Source: Pipra filicauda
Lineage: Eukaryota; Chordata; Aves; Passeriformes; Pipridae
Assembly (NCBI RefSeq): GCF_003945595.2
Contig: NW_024104360.1
Location: 434,001 to 498,000, forward strand
DNA length: 64,000 nt
Reading direction: 5' to 3'
Part shown: positions 1 through 10,760 of the stretch, piece by piece
Layout: each line of letters starts with the position of its first letter
How positions within the stretch are numbered: the stretch's first letter is position 1
Notes under the pieces: model-generated
Database searches by the model: none
What the model was told of the DNA's origin: nothing
What the model saw: only the letters and a program-made list of their open reading frames with translations
Position numbers and translations under genes: made by a program

Positions 1-2816
1 TTAGAGGTATCAATCTACATTGGTTTGAAGAACTTTGCAGTGGTATAAAATTCAGGCTATTCTGCAGCCAAATATGGTATCAACAGGAAAAGAGAAATCT
101 GGGAGCATTGTAAGTGGAGACCCTGAGGGAAGGTGCAGCAATGCAAAGTGTTGCTTGACAACATCCAAGAAATAAATGAACTGAAAAACAGTAGTAGGTT
201 TGTCTGAAGGGTTCACTTGAACAGAGAATTATTTTTTAAAACTTGTGCTCCTTTTAGCCAAAGTATTTCTCTGACTCTTCAGTTCAGGACAAGGGGTGGG
301 GGACAAGGAAAGGAATCTAGCTCAGAGTGAGAAAAGAAAGAGTAAAACCAATGCTGTAAAGTCAAACCAAAATCCAAAGTGCAGGTTGAAAGGTTAATGA
401 ATGCAAATAGCTCAACTGGGGTGTTGCATATTAAAAACTAGAAATCACGTTGAACAAGGGAATAATCAAGAAGGAATGAAAGAGAAACACGCTGGGCCAT
501 AGTAAAGGCACAATTAAACTCCCTTGATATAAGTCCAATGTTTTTCATGGAGATGCATCCAGTGCAAATATGGTCCATAACTGCAAAATATGATTTGCCA
601 CCTCTTTCTTTTTTCTACTGAAAACATTTCTGCTGTTCTCATTTTTGCATAAACAGATGTTTGCACTAGTATTTCTTGGTTTTTATAGCCAGATTTAATC
701 CAATAACTTCCCTCCAAGTACTCCTAGAGCCCAAGGTGAACACAGCAGTGCTGTACAAAGTACCATTCCCAATTGCCTCAGCCCAAGGGCTCAGGGTGTC
801 AGCGGACACAGGACCAAGCAGCAGTGGTCACAGGCAGGTTTGTGAATGGACACCAACAGAAGTGAGAGCTTATAAACCAACCTTCAAATGGGTAAGGGAA
901 AAAACAGTGAGAAATTTGCTGTATTTGAACAGTTTGGACAGCAGGTCTGTGCACAGCTGTTCTGCATTGCAGAGAGAGAACTGCAGAGCAGGAGGAGTTT
1001 TGAATTTATGTAAAACATGGGAGCCAGGTATGTTGTACCTGAATGCAAGGATCTGGCTGTGACATTCCGTGATGAACATGAGCTGCATTTGGTTTCTAAG
1101 TGAAGTTTCATTTGCTCTAACCTATGAAACCTTAAAGAGAATGAGTTGACAGAAGAGTGTTAGGAAGTTGTAGCCTTCCCCATTAACATCACCTGGGACA
1201 TATGTTCTATACCACATTAATGGAGAGGACACAGTGCAATGGGGATAAAGCCTTCCTTCTTCCCAGCTTCTGGTTAAAATGCTTTGGATGTTTCTAGCCT
1301 GAGAAATTGCCTCTGTACTTTCCTTGGATATTTCAGCATGACATTGAAGGAATGTGAAGCTATTTTTTTCTTTAGCAATCATGCTAAAAGCACCTAAGTA
1401 TAGGTCAAGACAAGGTAAACAGACTGAATGGTTATATTAAATAAGGATAATTTTTTTTCAGTAACAGTTATACAGTATCTCAAAAATCTTTGTTTTCACT
1501 GCTTCTTTCATTCTGCTTTTTAACAGTATAAAAATCCCTCAAACAAATAGAGAACCAAACCACACCTGCTATAACTGGAGATTCCTGAAGCTCTTATGAT
1601 CAGGAGTTTTGTTTGTTTGCCCTATAGAGCCTGGTTGTTTTTTAGTTGTGGATTATGGTCTGTCATAGCAGAAGCAGCTTTTAATCAGTTTTAAAATGAA
1701 GGCAGTTTCTCAGGTGAGTACTTTTTATCTTAAAAAAAAATGGAAACCAGTAAAAATGTTTGGCTTGAAGGAGAAGAGGTGGGATGTGTTTTGGTGCAAG
1801 AGACAATTGGAGATCTTATTAAAGGCTCTGGGAGACAGAAACTGCCAGAACTTACATGTTCTGCAAGAGGTCTGGGTTTTATAAGACTACCACTGCTGTG
1901 GGCCTGCCATATTCAATAAAATGAGACCTTGGTTTCTACTTTTTTCTTAATTAAAGTGTTTCTAGGAAAATCTGCCTCCTAAAAGAAGATACCTAGTAAA
2001 AAAGAAAAGACTATCTAACAATTAATATTAGTGTAAAATGACTTATTTCATGAAATAGCAAATTCCAGAAAAAAAATGCATTTCATTCCTTCAGAGCTCA
2101 ATACTAGTGGGATTTTTTTTTAAAATCTGCCCTGTTGTGGTACATTTTAAAACCCATTTCTACCTCGGGTACTGCTCAGTGTCTCAATGATGCCATAAAA
2201 TTTCCAAGACATGAAGATATCATATAGTGATACAGGACAAAAGAAAGTGAAGAAACATGTTTCCTTTTCTTTTTAACTGAAAAAAGGAGGCAAGAGAGGT
2301 ATCTGATGGCTCTGTATGAGTTTAAAAAAATTCCAGTAAAAGGAAAGAGAAAGGTCATCCTCAGAGCTTTGTAGCATGGGGTTTTGCCTGCGATTTTATT
2401 TCTAAGAGAGAGTCAAATAAAACAAAGGAAAACAAGCTTCAGTCTGATGCTGGTAAACAGATCCATAAATGTGCACATTGCTTCCAAAGCAAGGTGGATG
2501 AGGCAAAAAAACATTGGGATCATTGAAAACAGGTTAGAGGCTCCCCTAGGGGAAATGGGGTAGAAGGGCTGGACAAACCCTGATGGGCTGAGGAACCTTT
2601 ACTCAGTCCCAGAACGACTATGCAGTTTTTCCTGTAATAAGACATTAAGTTACTGCTGAAATTATGTGGTTTCAAGGTCTGAAAGGTGCTATTAGCACCT
2701 TTGAAGAGTTTACTTTTTAAAATGGGGAGAGGTGGTAGAATCACTGACAATACCAACAAAAAAAAACCCCCAGCATGATGTGCAAAGTCTCCAAGAGTAA
2801 ACAGCAAAACAAGCAT

Positions 2817-2866
2817 TTTCTTTTTTCTTTTTTCTTTTTTCTTTTTTTCTAGTTTATTCTTTTCTG
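2817..2866 (+). repeat. (CTTTTTT)n pyrimidine repeat
   Basis: TTTTCTTTTTTCTTTTTTCTTTTTT-type tract of about 50 bp, about 170 bp before the (CAAA)n tract. Confidence 0.85.
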
Positions 2867-3035
2867 TATAACTCCCACACCAGTAAAACAGCCTTGAAAA
2901 TGAATCAGCAGTATTGACTTTCTTAGCAAAGGAGTGCTGTGGGGGCCAGGTTCCCATTTCTCATGTATAGTTAAGAAGTGCATTTGTTTTTCTTTCTTTT
3001 ATACTAAATATGCTGCTCTCTGTCCTAACCAGGAG

Positions 3036-3127
3036 GAAAACAAACAAAAAAACCCAACAGAAAAAAACAAACAAACAAAACAAACAAACAAACAAACAAA
3101 ACTAAAAAAAAAAAAAACAACAAACTG
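3036..3127 (+). repeat. (CAAA)n / A-rich simple repeat
   Basis: AAACAAACAAAC units with A runs, about 90 bp. Could be the decayed tail of a retrotransposon, but no body is recognised beside it. Confidence 0.85.
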
Positions 3128-6059
3128 AGAGCCCCAGTGAAGTCAGAATTTGACTACCTATTAAGAAATGAGGGCATCCCAGTCTGTTAAGAGAAGAGGT
3201 TGGGGGATGTTTATGGAGAAAAAGTCCCTTAAGTGCCAACCTAAAAATTTCATAGAGCCTTTTTTTATCCAGGTTCTGGAAAGAAGCTTTATTAAATGAT
3301 TTACTCTCACCTTAGACACAGCACTTACTTTAGCAGAATCTGGTGGAAAGCTGCCTGCAGCCTGCTGCTAAAAACACAGCCTTGTGTCAAAGCAGGAGTG
3401 CAGGAAGAAGAGATGAGCAGACCCAGTTTTGTCTGGCTCAGACTCAGTTTTGTCTGTGTATTTGGAGGTGGTTTACTTTGTTCAGAATGGGCTTCCAGCA
3501 GCAACACATTAGTGCAAACACTGCACTGGGCAGGACACCCTCGGGTTTGGTGTCAGCAATGAGAAGAACTCCGTGAGTGGGGAGTTGTGTTTGGCTGACA
3601 GTTTGCTGTGGACCTGCTCCTTTTTGTCCAGATCTGGTGATATTTCCAGTGTTGCCTAAAGCAAAACTAATGCTGCAACTGCCATCTTGACTTGTTACTC
3701 TGGGTCTGAAAATTCCTCACACGTTCTCCTTCCCTAAACCATAAGCCAGTTTATCTTCATAATCGTCAAAGATCTCCAGTTACTCCTGCCCTACCTGTCC
3801 TTCTTATTGGTTAGCAGCTAGGTTGGCTCCTTCCTTTGCTCTTTAGGTGGCTGTACTGCTGATTTAAACACTCTTCCCTGCTCCAAATTCCCTTCTGATA
3901 TCTTTTTTTTTTGTTAGTGTTAGATAATTGAAAACTTTTAGGCCTATCAACCTGTCTGCATCTCAACCTCACCTCAAAACTTACTTTAGCTTAAGGCAGC
4001 AGCTGCCATGAGAAACCAGCTGAACAGCTGGTGCATTGCCACCAAACCTCTTGACTGGGAATTAAGCGCACAGTAATTTGTGTTAAGGCTTCCCAATACT
4101 CTCCTTACCCCAGACCTTTCCAGAACTGCTTATTATTCATTTCCTTCTCCTGTTACAATTTCTCTGAAAACTCAGGCAAGTCTTGATGCCTGAAGCTAAA
4201 GCCCACTGTGCAGGATGAGACCTGGCCAACAGTCAGTCTGCACGGCATGCAAAGAAGGCAAGGGATTTTTATGTTTAGGGCTGTTAGTCTAAAGTTGTGG
4301 ACTCTGGCACTGAAAAACTTAACAGTTCTTAGCTGTCACATCCTTGCAGTCTGCAGCCTTTGCCCTACTAGGTGTCACAAAATTTTAAATATGGATATAC
4401 TAACATATCAGTGTGTTTGTAGCCTAGCCATGTGGAGGGGGTGTTTGTTTTTTTGCCTCACAGCCTGATCCTCCACAGCCTCGTCACTGTAGAGCTCGTC
4501 TGAAAACAAAAGGCAGCTTAGTCAGTTTTCCCATATAAGCAGCTCATCTTTGAAGAGATGCAAAGAGGCTTTCACAGCTGTTAAAAAAGCAATGCCAGGA
4601 TATTTAATACACCTTCCTTCTAAATTATCTCTGGGCTGCAGAAGGGCTGGAGTATTTGTACAAGATTATGGTGTACTGCATCTGCCTGGGAAACTATGAT
4701 TTCGTAGGTTCCTTGTGTGAACTGTACTTTAAAATATCAAAGACCTCACACCTTCTCTTACTGTACTTAAACCTCAGCCTGCTATTTCTTAATCTTCCCC
4801 CTAGCTACCACCCACCTTCCTGCCTGCTGTTCTCAAACCGGTCTGTATTAATAGGGGCAGAGGCTGAGCAGAGCCTGTGGAGGCAGGGGCTGAATGAGAT
4901 CACTCCCGTGGCACTTTGGTGCAGGGTCGGTCTCAGGCTGAAGGGAAGGAACATCTGTGTGGATGGTCTGCAACGACCCCCTCCTGCAGCCCTCCCCCTT
5001 CTGTACCCAATGCACATGGGCTGTGGAGCTGCAGGGCACAGAGCAATCCTCCATGCCAGTCTGAGGCAGAGGACTTGGTGACAGTGAGTGTTCCTGAAGA
5101 GCAGCCAGCAAGAGCAATCCATCCCTTTCTCAAAGGCATGGATGGCTACACTGAGAGTTTCTCCTCATCACTGCTGCCTGGCTGCCCACCCTGGCTATTA
5201 AAAATGATCACACTGTGTACCAGGTGGAGGTGCCTCACATGGTACCCCTCACATGGTGCCCTTCCTTCTCTGAGGAGGAATCAGGAAACCTGAGATGAGG
5301 GAGAACTGCGGAAATGGTAGGTCCCCTGAGCTAAGGAAAGCTGAGGGTTTTGAGAAACTGTGAGGCTTGTGCTTTCATAAGGGGCATGAGAGAGGTGGTG
5401 AGATGGCCTCACAAAGGCTACTGAGGGAAGAGCTGGGGTAGGCAATGGCTGATCTTAAAATGTTTTGTACTGTGGTGCCGCTCGATGGGGGAATAATTCC
5501 CAACTTTCTTGACAAACATTCATATCTTTCTCATTCCATACACCCTCCAGAGTGCCCACCCAAGCTGGAATGCACAGTTCTGTTTATTGAGGCAGATGTC
5601 TCTTTGGACAGTAGTCAGATGGAGTAGGGAGAAGTTGCATTTCTGCCAGGCAATAGGACAATCCCAACATAAAGATCTCACCAGCTCTTTAAAACAGCCT
5701 GAGCCTCTTGTAATCTATTCTTATTCCCTGGTTTTGGGGAGATTCGCAATGTCATCTTTATATATCTCAATTTTATATATATAAAGCAGGAATAATTATT
5801 TCTTCTTTCCTTCCTTCATTGTGAAGATCAACTTTATAAAGTCTAAGTTGCTGGGGTGTACATTACTATAGTCAGACAGGTATTACAAAACAGACAGGCA
5901 TAAGTCCATCATATGTGCTTGGGTTAATAGGGATTTTATTTTGCCTTTCAGCTATCAGTGATGCCATTGACTACAGGTGCATTAGGAATCCTTAGAAAAT
6001 CTCACTGGTCTCCTCGATACCACGTTTTGTCCATTCTTTTCCCACCATCTCAGAAGCTG

Positions 6060-6193
6060 AGTGGTATAGCTAAAGAAAGAAGACAAAGAGCTGCGTTTCA
6101 TTAGAGATGCAAGCTTAGAGCCTCAGAGAAGCTTTAGAGACAGGATAGCACCTCATCACGGCTAGGCTTCGCGAACGAAGATCTGGGAAGGCT
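6060..6193 (-). mobile_element. Probable 3' UTR/tail of the non-CR1 LINE
   Basis: Sequence following the ORF stop on the minus strand. It holds an inverted repeat CTTCG-TTCG-CGAAG (6167-6180 on the plus strand), which could form a small 3' hairpin. The lower boundary is uncertain; no clear microsatellite or poly-A tail was found. Confidence 0.4.
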
Positions 6194-6830
6194 CTATCCA
6201 CATTTGCTGCAGGCACGCTGGTGACTTATGAGGCCAATACGTGACAGACAAATCCGATTGCAAAAGGCACAGCAGAAAGACTCCTTAGATGGTGTATTCT
6301 GCAATACACGGTTCTTTCTGCGTTGCCTTTTTTCCTCGAGAGTGATCCTGCGTGTGTTCTCAAAGGAGACAGCTGCGTTATAGATGGTGTGTCTCCAGGC
6401 CTCCCGATTGGAGGCCAGAGTAGACCAGTTATGGTGATCAATATGGCCAAGGCTGAGATGTTGTTTCAGGGAGTCCTTGTATCTTTTCTTCGGGGCTCCT
6501 CTCATGCGGCAGCCAGTGGCAAGTTCACCGTAAAGCAAGATCTTAGGGAGGCGGTGGTCCTTCATCCTGGAGACATGACCTGCCCAACGCAGCTGTGTTC
6601 TCATCAGCATGGCCTCGATACTTGTGATAGCTGCTTGCTCTAGAACAGATGTGTTGGTCACATAATCTGACCAGTGGATGTTTAGAATTGAACGGAGGCA
6701 GCGTTGATGGAAGCGTTCTAAGAGACGCAGGTGGTGGCGGTAGATGACCCATGATTCAGATCCATATAAGAGAGCAGACAACACTATGGCTTTGTAAACA
6801 CTGATCTTGGGGATAGCACCTACTGTTACT
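6194..6830 (-). mobile_element. Non-CR1 LINE, 5'-truncated: C-terminal end of reverse transcriptase ORF
   Basis: The open minus-strand frame runs from about 6830 to the stop at 6194 without interruption (196 codons from 6784). It shows the region that follows the RT catalytic core in RTE/jockey-like non-LTR elements: LLYGSESW near its start, then FHQRCLRSILNIHWSD, TNTSVLEQA, QLRWAGHVSRM and RLPKILLYGEL. It ends with a C-x2-C-x12-H-x3-C zinc knuckle (CAFCNRICLSRIGLISHQRAC pattern). The endonuclease and RT palm are missing, so this is a typical 5' truncation. It does not resemble the CR1 ORF2 terminus seen elsewhere in the window. Lack of any stop or frameshift suggests a fairly young copy. RTE-like elements, including the horizontally spread AviRTE, are known in some birds; I cannot settle the clade by eye. 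Confidence 0.75.
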
Positions 6831-9574
6831 AAAAAGGTTTATCTTACCTGCCCAACACTAACTACTAACCTCCCTCTATACAAATGTCAGCATTTCCCTC
6901 GGCTGCAACCATCCAGCCTACTTTTTCAGGCCCTAGAACAGGCACCAGGCAGCACCAAGTGTATCTTTCCTGCCAGTGCTAACGTTTCAAAGATTTGTGC
7001 TGTCCTTCGTGTAGTTTTAATATCAGTCATTGTGGTAATATCATTGCTAAGGAAATAAAAAGCTGCATGACTCAGAAACCTCTTCTGCAGTGACCTTAAC
7101 TAAAGTGTAAAAATATGCAATTTCTGCATCTGAAAGACAGTTTTCCTTTCCAACAAAAGCTGCAAACTGCACATCTTGTTAATGCAAGTAACCAGACTCC
7201 TGATAGTCACCTCACTAATGTGAAGGGAACAGCTCATGGAGGTATATTTGTTCATATTTTATTTGCTCTGTTTCACACTGTTTGGGGGTTGTTATTGCCT
7301 AGTTCTTCAGAATTACATGTTTTAAACTGAAGCTATAGCACAGATTTTAGCTGTGCAAATCCCATTTCAATCTGCATTTGTTGTAATTTAACTGAGGACT
7401 TGCAAGTCTTTCCTGGTAGGAGATTCAAAAACTACTCAGAAGTTGCTGCTTACCAAACCCCTTGGTAAGGGTGTGTTCTGAACCTCCTTTGCCCCAACAC
7501 CTACCTCTTACCATAAACATAAATTGTGGCAGCTGTTAAATTTCACTCTGGATATTCAGTGATTGCTGACAAGATGCAACCGTCATGTAATAATTTCAAC
7601 ATCTGTAGAATTGGGCTATTAGACATTTCACTGATAAATAATGCTACTGGCTGTCAGGGTCCAGCAGAATGATTGGAATCTGAAAACCTAAGAACATGTT
7701 CATTTGTTTTGAGATGTATTTGAAAATACAGTTCGGTATGTGCTAAATTAATGATCACAGGCATGGATCAGATGGTTGGTAGAGGAAAAAGAATCCACAC
7801 TCCATGTGCCTGTTTCTGCTGTGATGTGTTGGTAATTAGTTTAAATATATCTGTTACATCTGTTGATTTTTTGTTTCTACTTTGGAATAGTAATTCAATA
7901 TGCATAATTATTTAAAAAATAATTTAGCTCCATAGTGCAGCAAAATTTATTATAAAACTGTAAATAAACCAAAATTAAGATTGTCCAAGTCTCAGGACTG
8001 TAACAATATAAATGAACAGGGACGGATAACTCATTTTAACACACACATGAAATATTATTTAAGTTGGCAACCTGCTGGGTTTCTTCATTATATCAAAAGC
8101 AACCTTTAAGGTTATATAACAGCTGTAAATATAGCACTGAAGCAATTAATAGTTAAAAGAGTCTTGACGGAAGCACTGTCTTTCTTAATTATTCAGCTAT
8201 CAAACTTAGAGAAGCTTTGTTATCCAGCACCAGCAGACTTCTGCCCTCCAGTGTATTTCTCACATGTGCTGAGCATCCAGTAAAACTGAAACACAATCTG
8301 AAAAAAAGGGAATTTACTGCCTTTTTCATTATAAACATAATTTGTTACTCTATGTCATATCTGATTGCTTTTTTTATTCATAAACACTGAACTAAGCACT
8401 GTGTCAGAGCCCAGTTGCCCATAGAGACCTTAGATCTTCAGCTTTGTCCTTATTTAGGGTCACTCTGAAGCACCTGGTACTGAGTAATCACACACACAGG
8501 TGCTTTCCTGAGCTGGCAATAGCTAAATATGTCCATACCCAAGTGATCTTCACCTTTTTGGCCAGATCAGCTTTGAAAATGTTCCCTTTCTTTCTATTCT
8601 AGTGGGAGAATTGTGTTTCTGCAGTACTAAAACACCTCAGGCTCAGGCTAATTTCAGACTGGTTTTAGTTAAACCCTTTGTGCCCTAATGCAGGATAGGG
8701 ATTTCCACTCTCTTTCTCTGTGCATCTCACATGTTATTAGAGCTACACCAAACACTGAAAGCTTGGTGAAGAGTCTAACCAAGACCATACCAAACACACC
8801 ATCTAAGAGGACTCTTTTCCCCTGCATGCCCTCCTGCCTGAGGTGAGACCCTGAGGGCTGCAGATACTGGGCTCCTATGGAAGGAGTCAGAGGACATTGC
8901 TCTCTCTTGGGAACTGGTTGTTGTCAGAACCCTCTCTCCAGATGTGTCTCCAATAGTCCAAATTATGCTCCTTTTTTTTCAGGTAGTCAAAATTGGTGGA
9001 GTGGTCATGACAAGGATCATTGAAGTGGAATGAGGTTGGAGCACAAGGTTAACACCTTAAGTGGAACTGGACCGTACATTAGATATTAGGTTTCTGAGTT
9101 GTTGTATCTATTTTAAAACCACAGCAAAATTCTGGCTGATCCCAGTAGTTTGAGATTTAACCTATAAAATCAAAATGAATTAAAAACATTTCATTTTAGA
9201 AATGGAAGAACTGTAGCAATTCATATCATAATGTAGCCAAGATTTGTCTAGGGAAGAAGGGGAGAAACAAGAGAAACATTCAGAACATAGGGCAGTAGTG
9301 AGAATCAGGTATGTTTAAGAACAGTCTTTAGGTTGTCAGACCCCTGAGGACTGCTGGGGAACTGGCCTTGCGTAATTGAGTGGAAATGCCATCCTTCCTG
9401 AAATAGATAGTCTTAAAAAAATATTTGTTTTGAAAAATCCATTTTCTGGGAAGGAAGTAGAGCAGAAAAAGATTTTCACCTTAAATCTTTGTAAACGGCT
9501 GTACTTTAAGAACTGAGTCTAAATATAAAAACACATTTGAAGATAGTGTGAGCAGGGGTGAATATTTTTTTTAC
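6831..9574. other. Intergenic, no gene recognised
   Basis: AT-rich, especially 7850-8150 and 9180-9560. No repeat family, RNA gene or exon recognised. Confidence 0.6.
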
Positions 9575-9920
9575 TGTTGGCGTGGTATTTTGGTGCTGAA
9601 AAAATCTCCAGAGCAGTTAATTAGGGGTGAGATAAGAAAGGGTTTATTTGCCAAGGCAGTAGATGTTACACGACGCACGCGCGCCGGCCGTGCCTGAGAT
9701 GTTACATTTTATGACACCATCCATCCAATCCCAGATATGTCCACCCTGTGGCCTTTATTCTGGTCCGCCCCGGGTCCACCCCCTTAAAATGGGTCTGGGG
9801 TGTATTTCAGGACCCCTTATTCATCCCATCTTCAATATCATCAGAGCACAAAGGGTACATAGTTACCTAATTCTTGACCGTGTTCTGTGGTTTAGGCCCA
9901 GATATGCTGTTCTGCCAACA
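9575..9920 (-). mobile_element. Solo LTR of an endogenous retrovirus (ERVK-like), antisense
   Basis: The 346-bp block starts TGTTGGCG and ends TGCCAACA, giving matching inverted termini. Read on the minus strand it has a TATA-like TCATAAAATG about 9700-9710, then AATAAA (9643-9648), then a U5-like end, so the order fits an LTR. A CpG-dense patch lies at 9671-9690. No primer-binding site or polypurine tract is seen beside it and no exact target duplication was found. The family name is not known to me. Confidence 0.6.
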
Positions 9921-10339
9921 ATCTAGGCCTTGCCTTGACAAAAGACTAAACATTTCCGCTCTATTCAGAAGTAGGATTGATATGGGGAGCATAGAATGGG
10001 GTAAGAGGGTTAAGGAATGTATAAACAAGGGTACTGGAGAAAGGGAAAGGGACAAGGGACAAAGAAGGGAGGGGTTTCTGCTTTTAAAACCTACTTATAA
10101 AACTTACAAGTCTTACAAATATTAGAAAAATAAAAAACCATTAGGGGCTTAAGGCATCATTACCCTCACAATAATAGACTAGACTTTCCAATAAGTATGC
10201 CCATAAATTTTGCCTCTAAAATTATTGAAAATTGTACATGAGTTTGATACTAGAGGGATTTATATTTCTATCAACTTTTCAGGACCCAAAATATTTTCCC
10301 AATAGATATTTGATATTCTTGTCTTGGCTACGTTAAAGG

Positions 10340-10760
10340 AAATATTTTCCTCCAATGTTTAAGAATGTAGATCGGGGAAGAGCTGCTTTTTTGAGGCTAG
10401 AAAGAAGCTTTCATTTGGCTTCTATCAGTGTAGGACAAAACCAGCAAGCAATCCAAGTTACTGCAATCTCAACTGCATACTACTTAGATTGCCAGATTCA
10501 CAAAAAAATAAATGACACTCTGGCTGATGGATCTATCTTTTCTATAGATGTGATTAATTTAAACAGAATTATCAGAATGCAGTTATTCCACGCAATTTTC
10601 AAAATTTCATTGTGCAGAAGTACCCTGTTTGATGGGAGATGGATCGCTACCTCATTACTCAGGAACAGGTCTAGAATACTTTGACCCTTGGCAAAATTGC
10701 ATTGTCACTTTTGGGTGTATCAAAGATGGATCTAACTGTGTTATTCTCTCAGTTACGGCA
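10340..10760 (+). pseudogene. Unrecognised decayed coding patch, possibly retroviral
   Basis: Two plus-strand frames in succession look coding: 10355-10684 (with RGRAAFLRLERSFHLAS and a helical Gln/Ile/Thr-rich stretch) and, in another frame from about 10630 to 10790, GTGLEYFDPWQNCIVTFGC. The frame change with continuing coding character suggests a frameshifted remnant. The block lies near an LTR but in the opposite orientation, so it may be a different ERV insertion or another kind of captured gene. I do not recognise the family; an envelope-like origin is only a guess. Confidence 0.3.

Larger units (their letters stand above)
1..6059. other. Intergenic, no gene recognised
   Basis: Mostly AT-rich single-copy-looking DNA with simple repeats at 2817-2866 and 3036-3127. 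A GC-richer patch at about 4830-5300 has overlapping open frames on both strands but no splice structure or known family. No CR1 or LTR recognised. Confidence 0.6.

Noticed and set aside
4656..5293. Overlapping frames on both strands in a GC-richer patch
   Set aside because: Frames overlap on both strands with similar length and no recognised domain or splice signals, typical of base composition.
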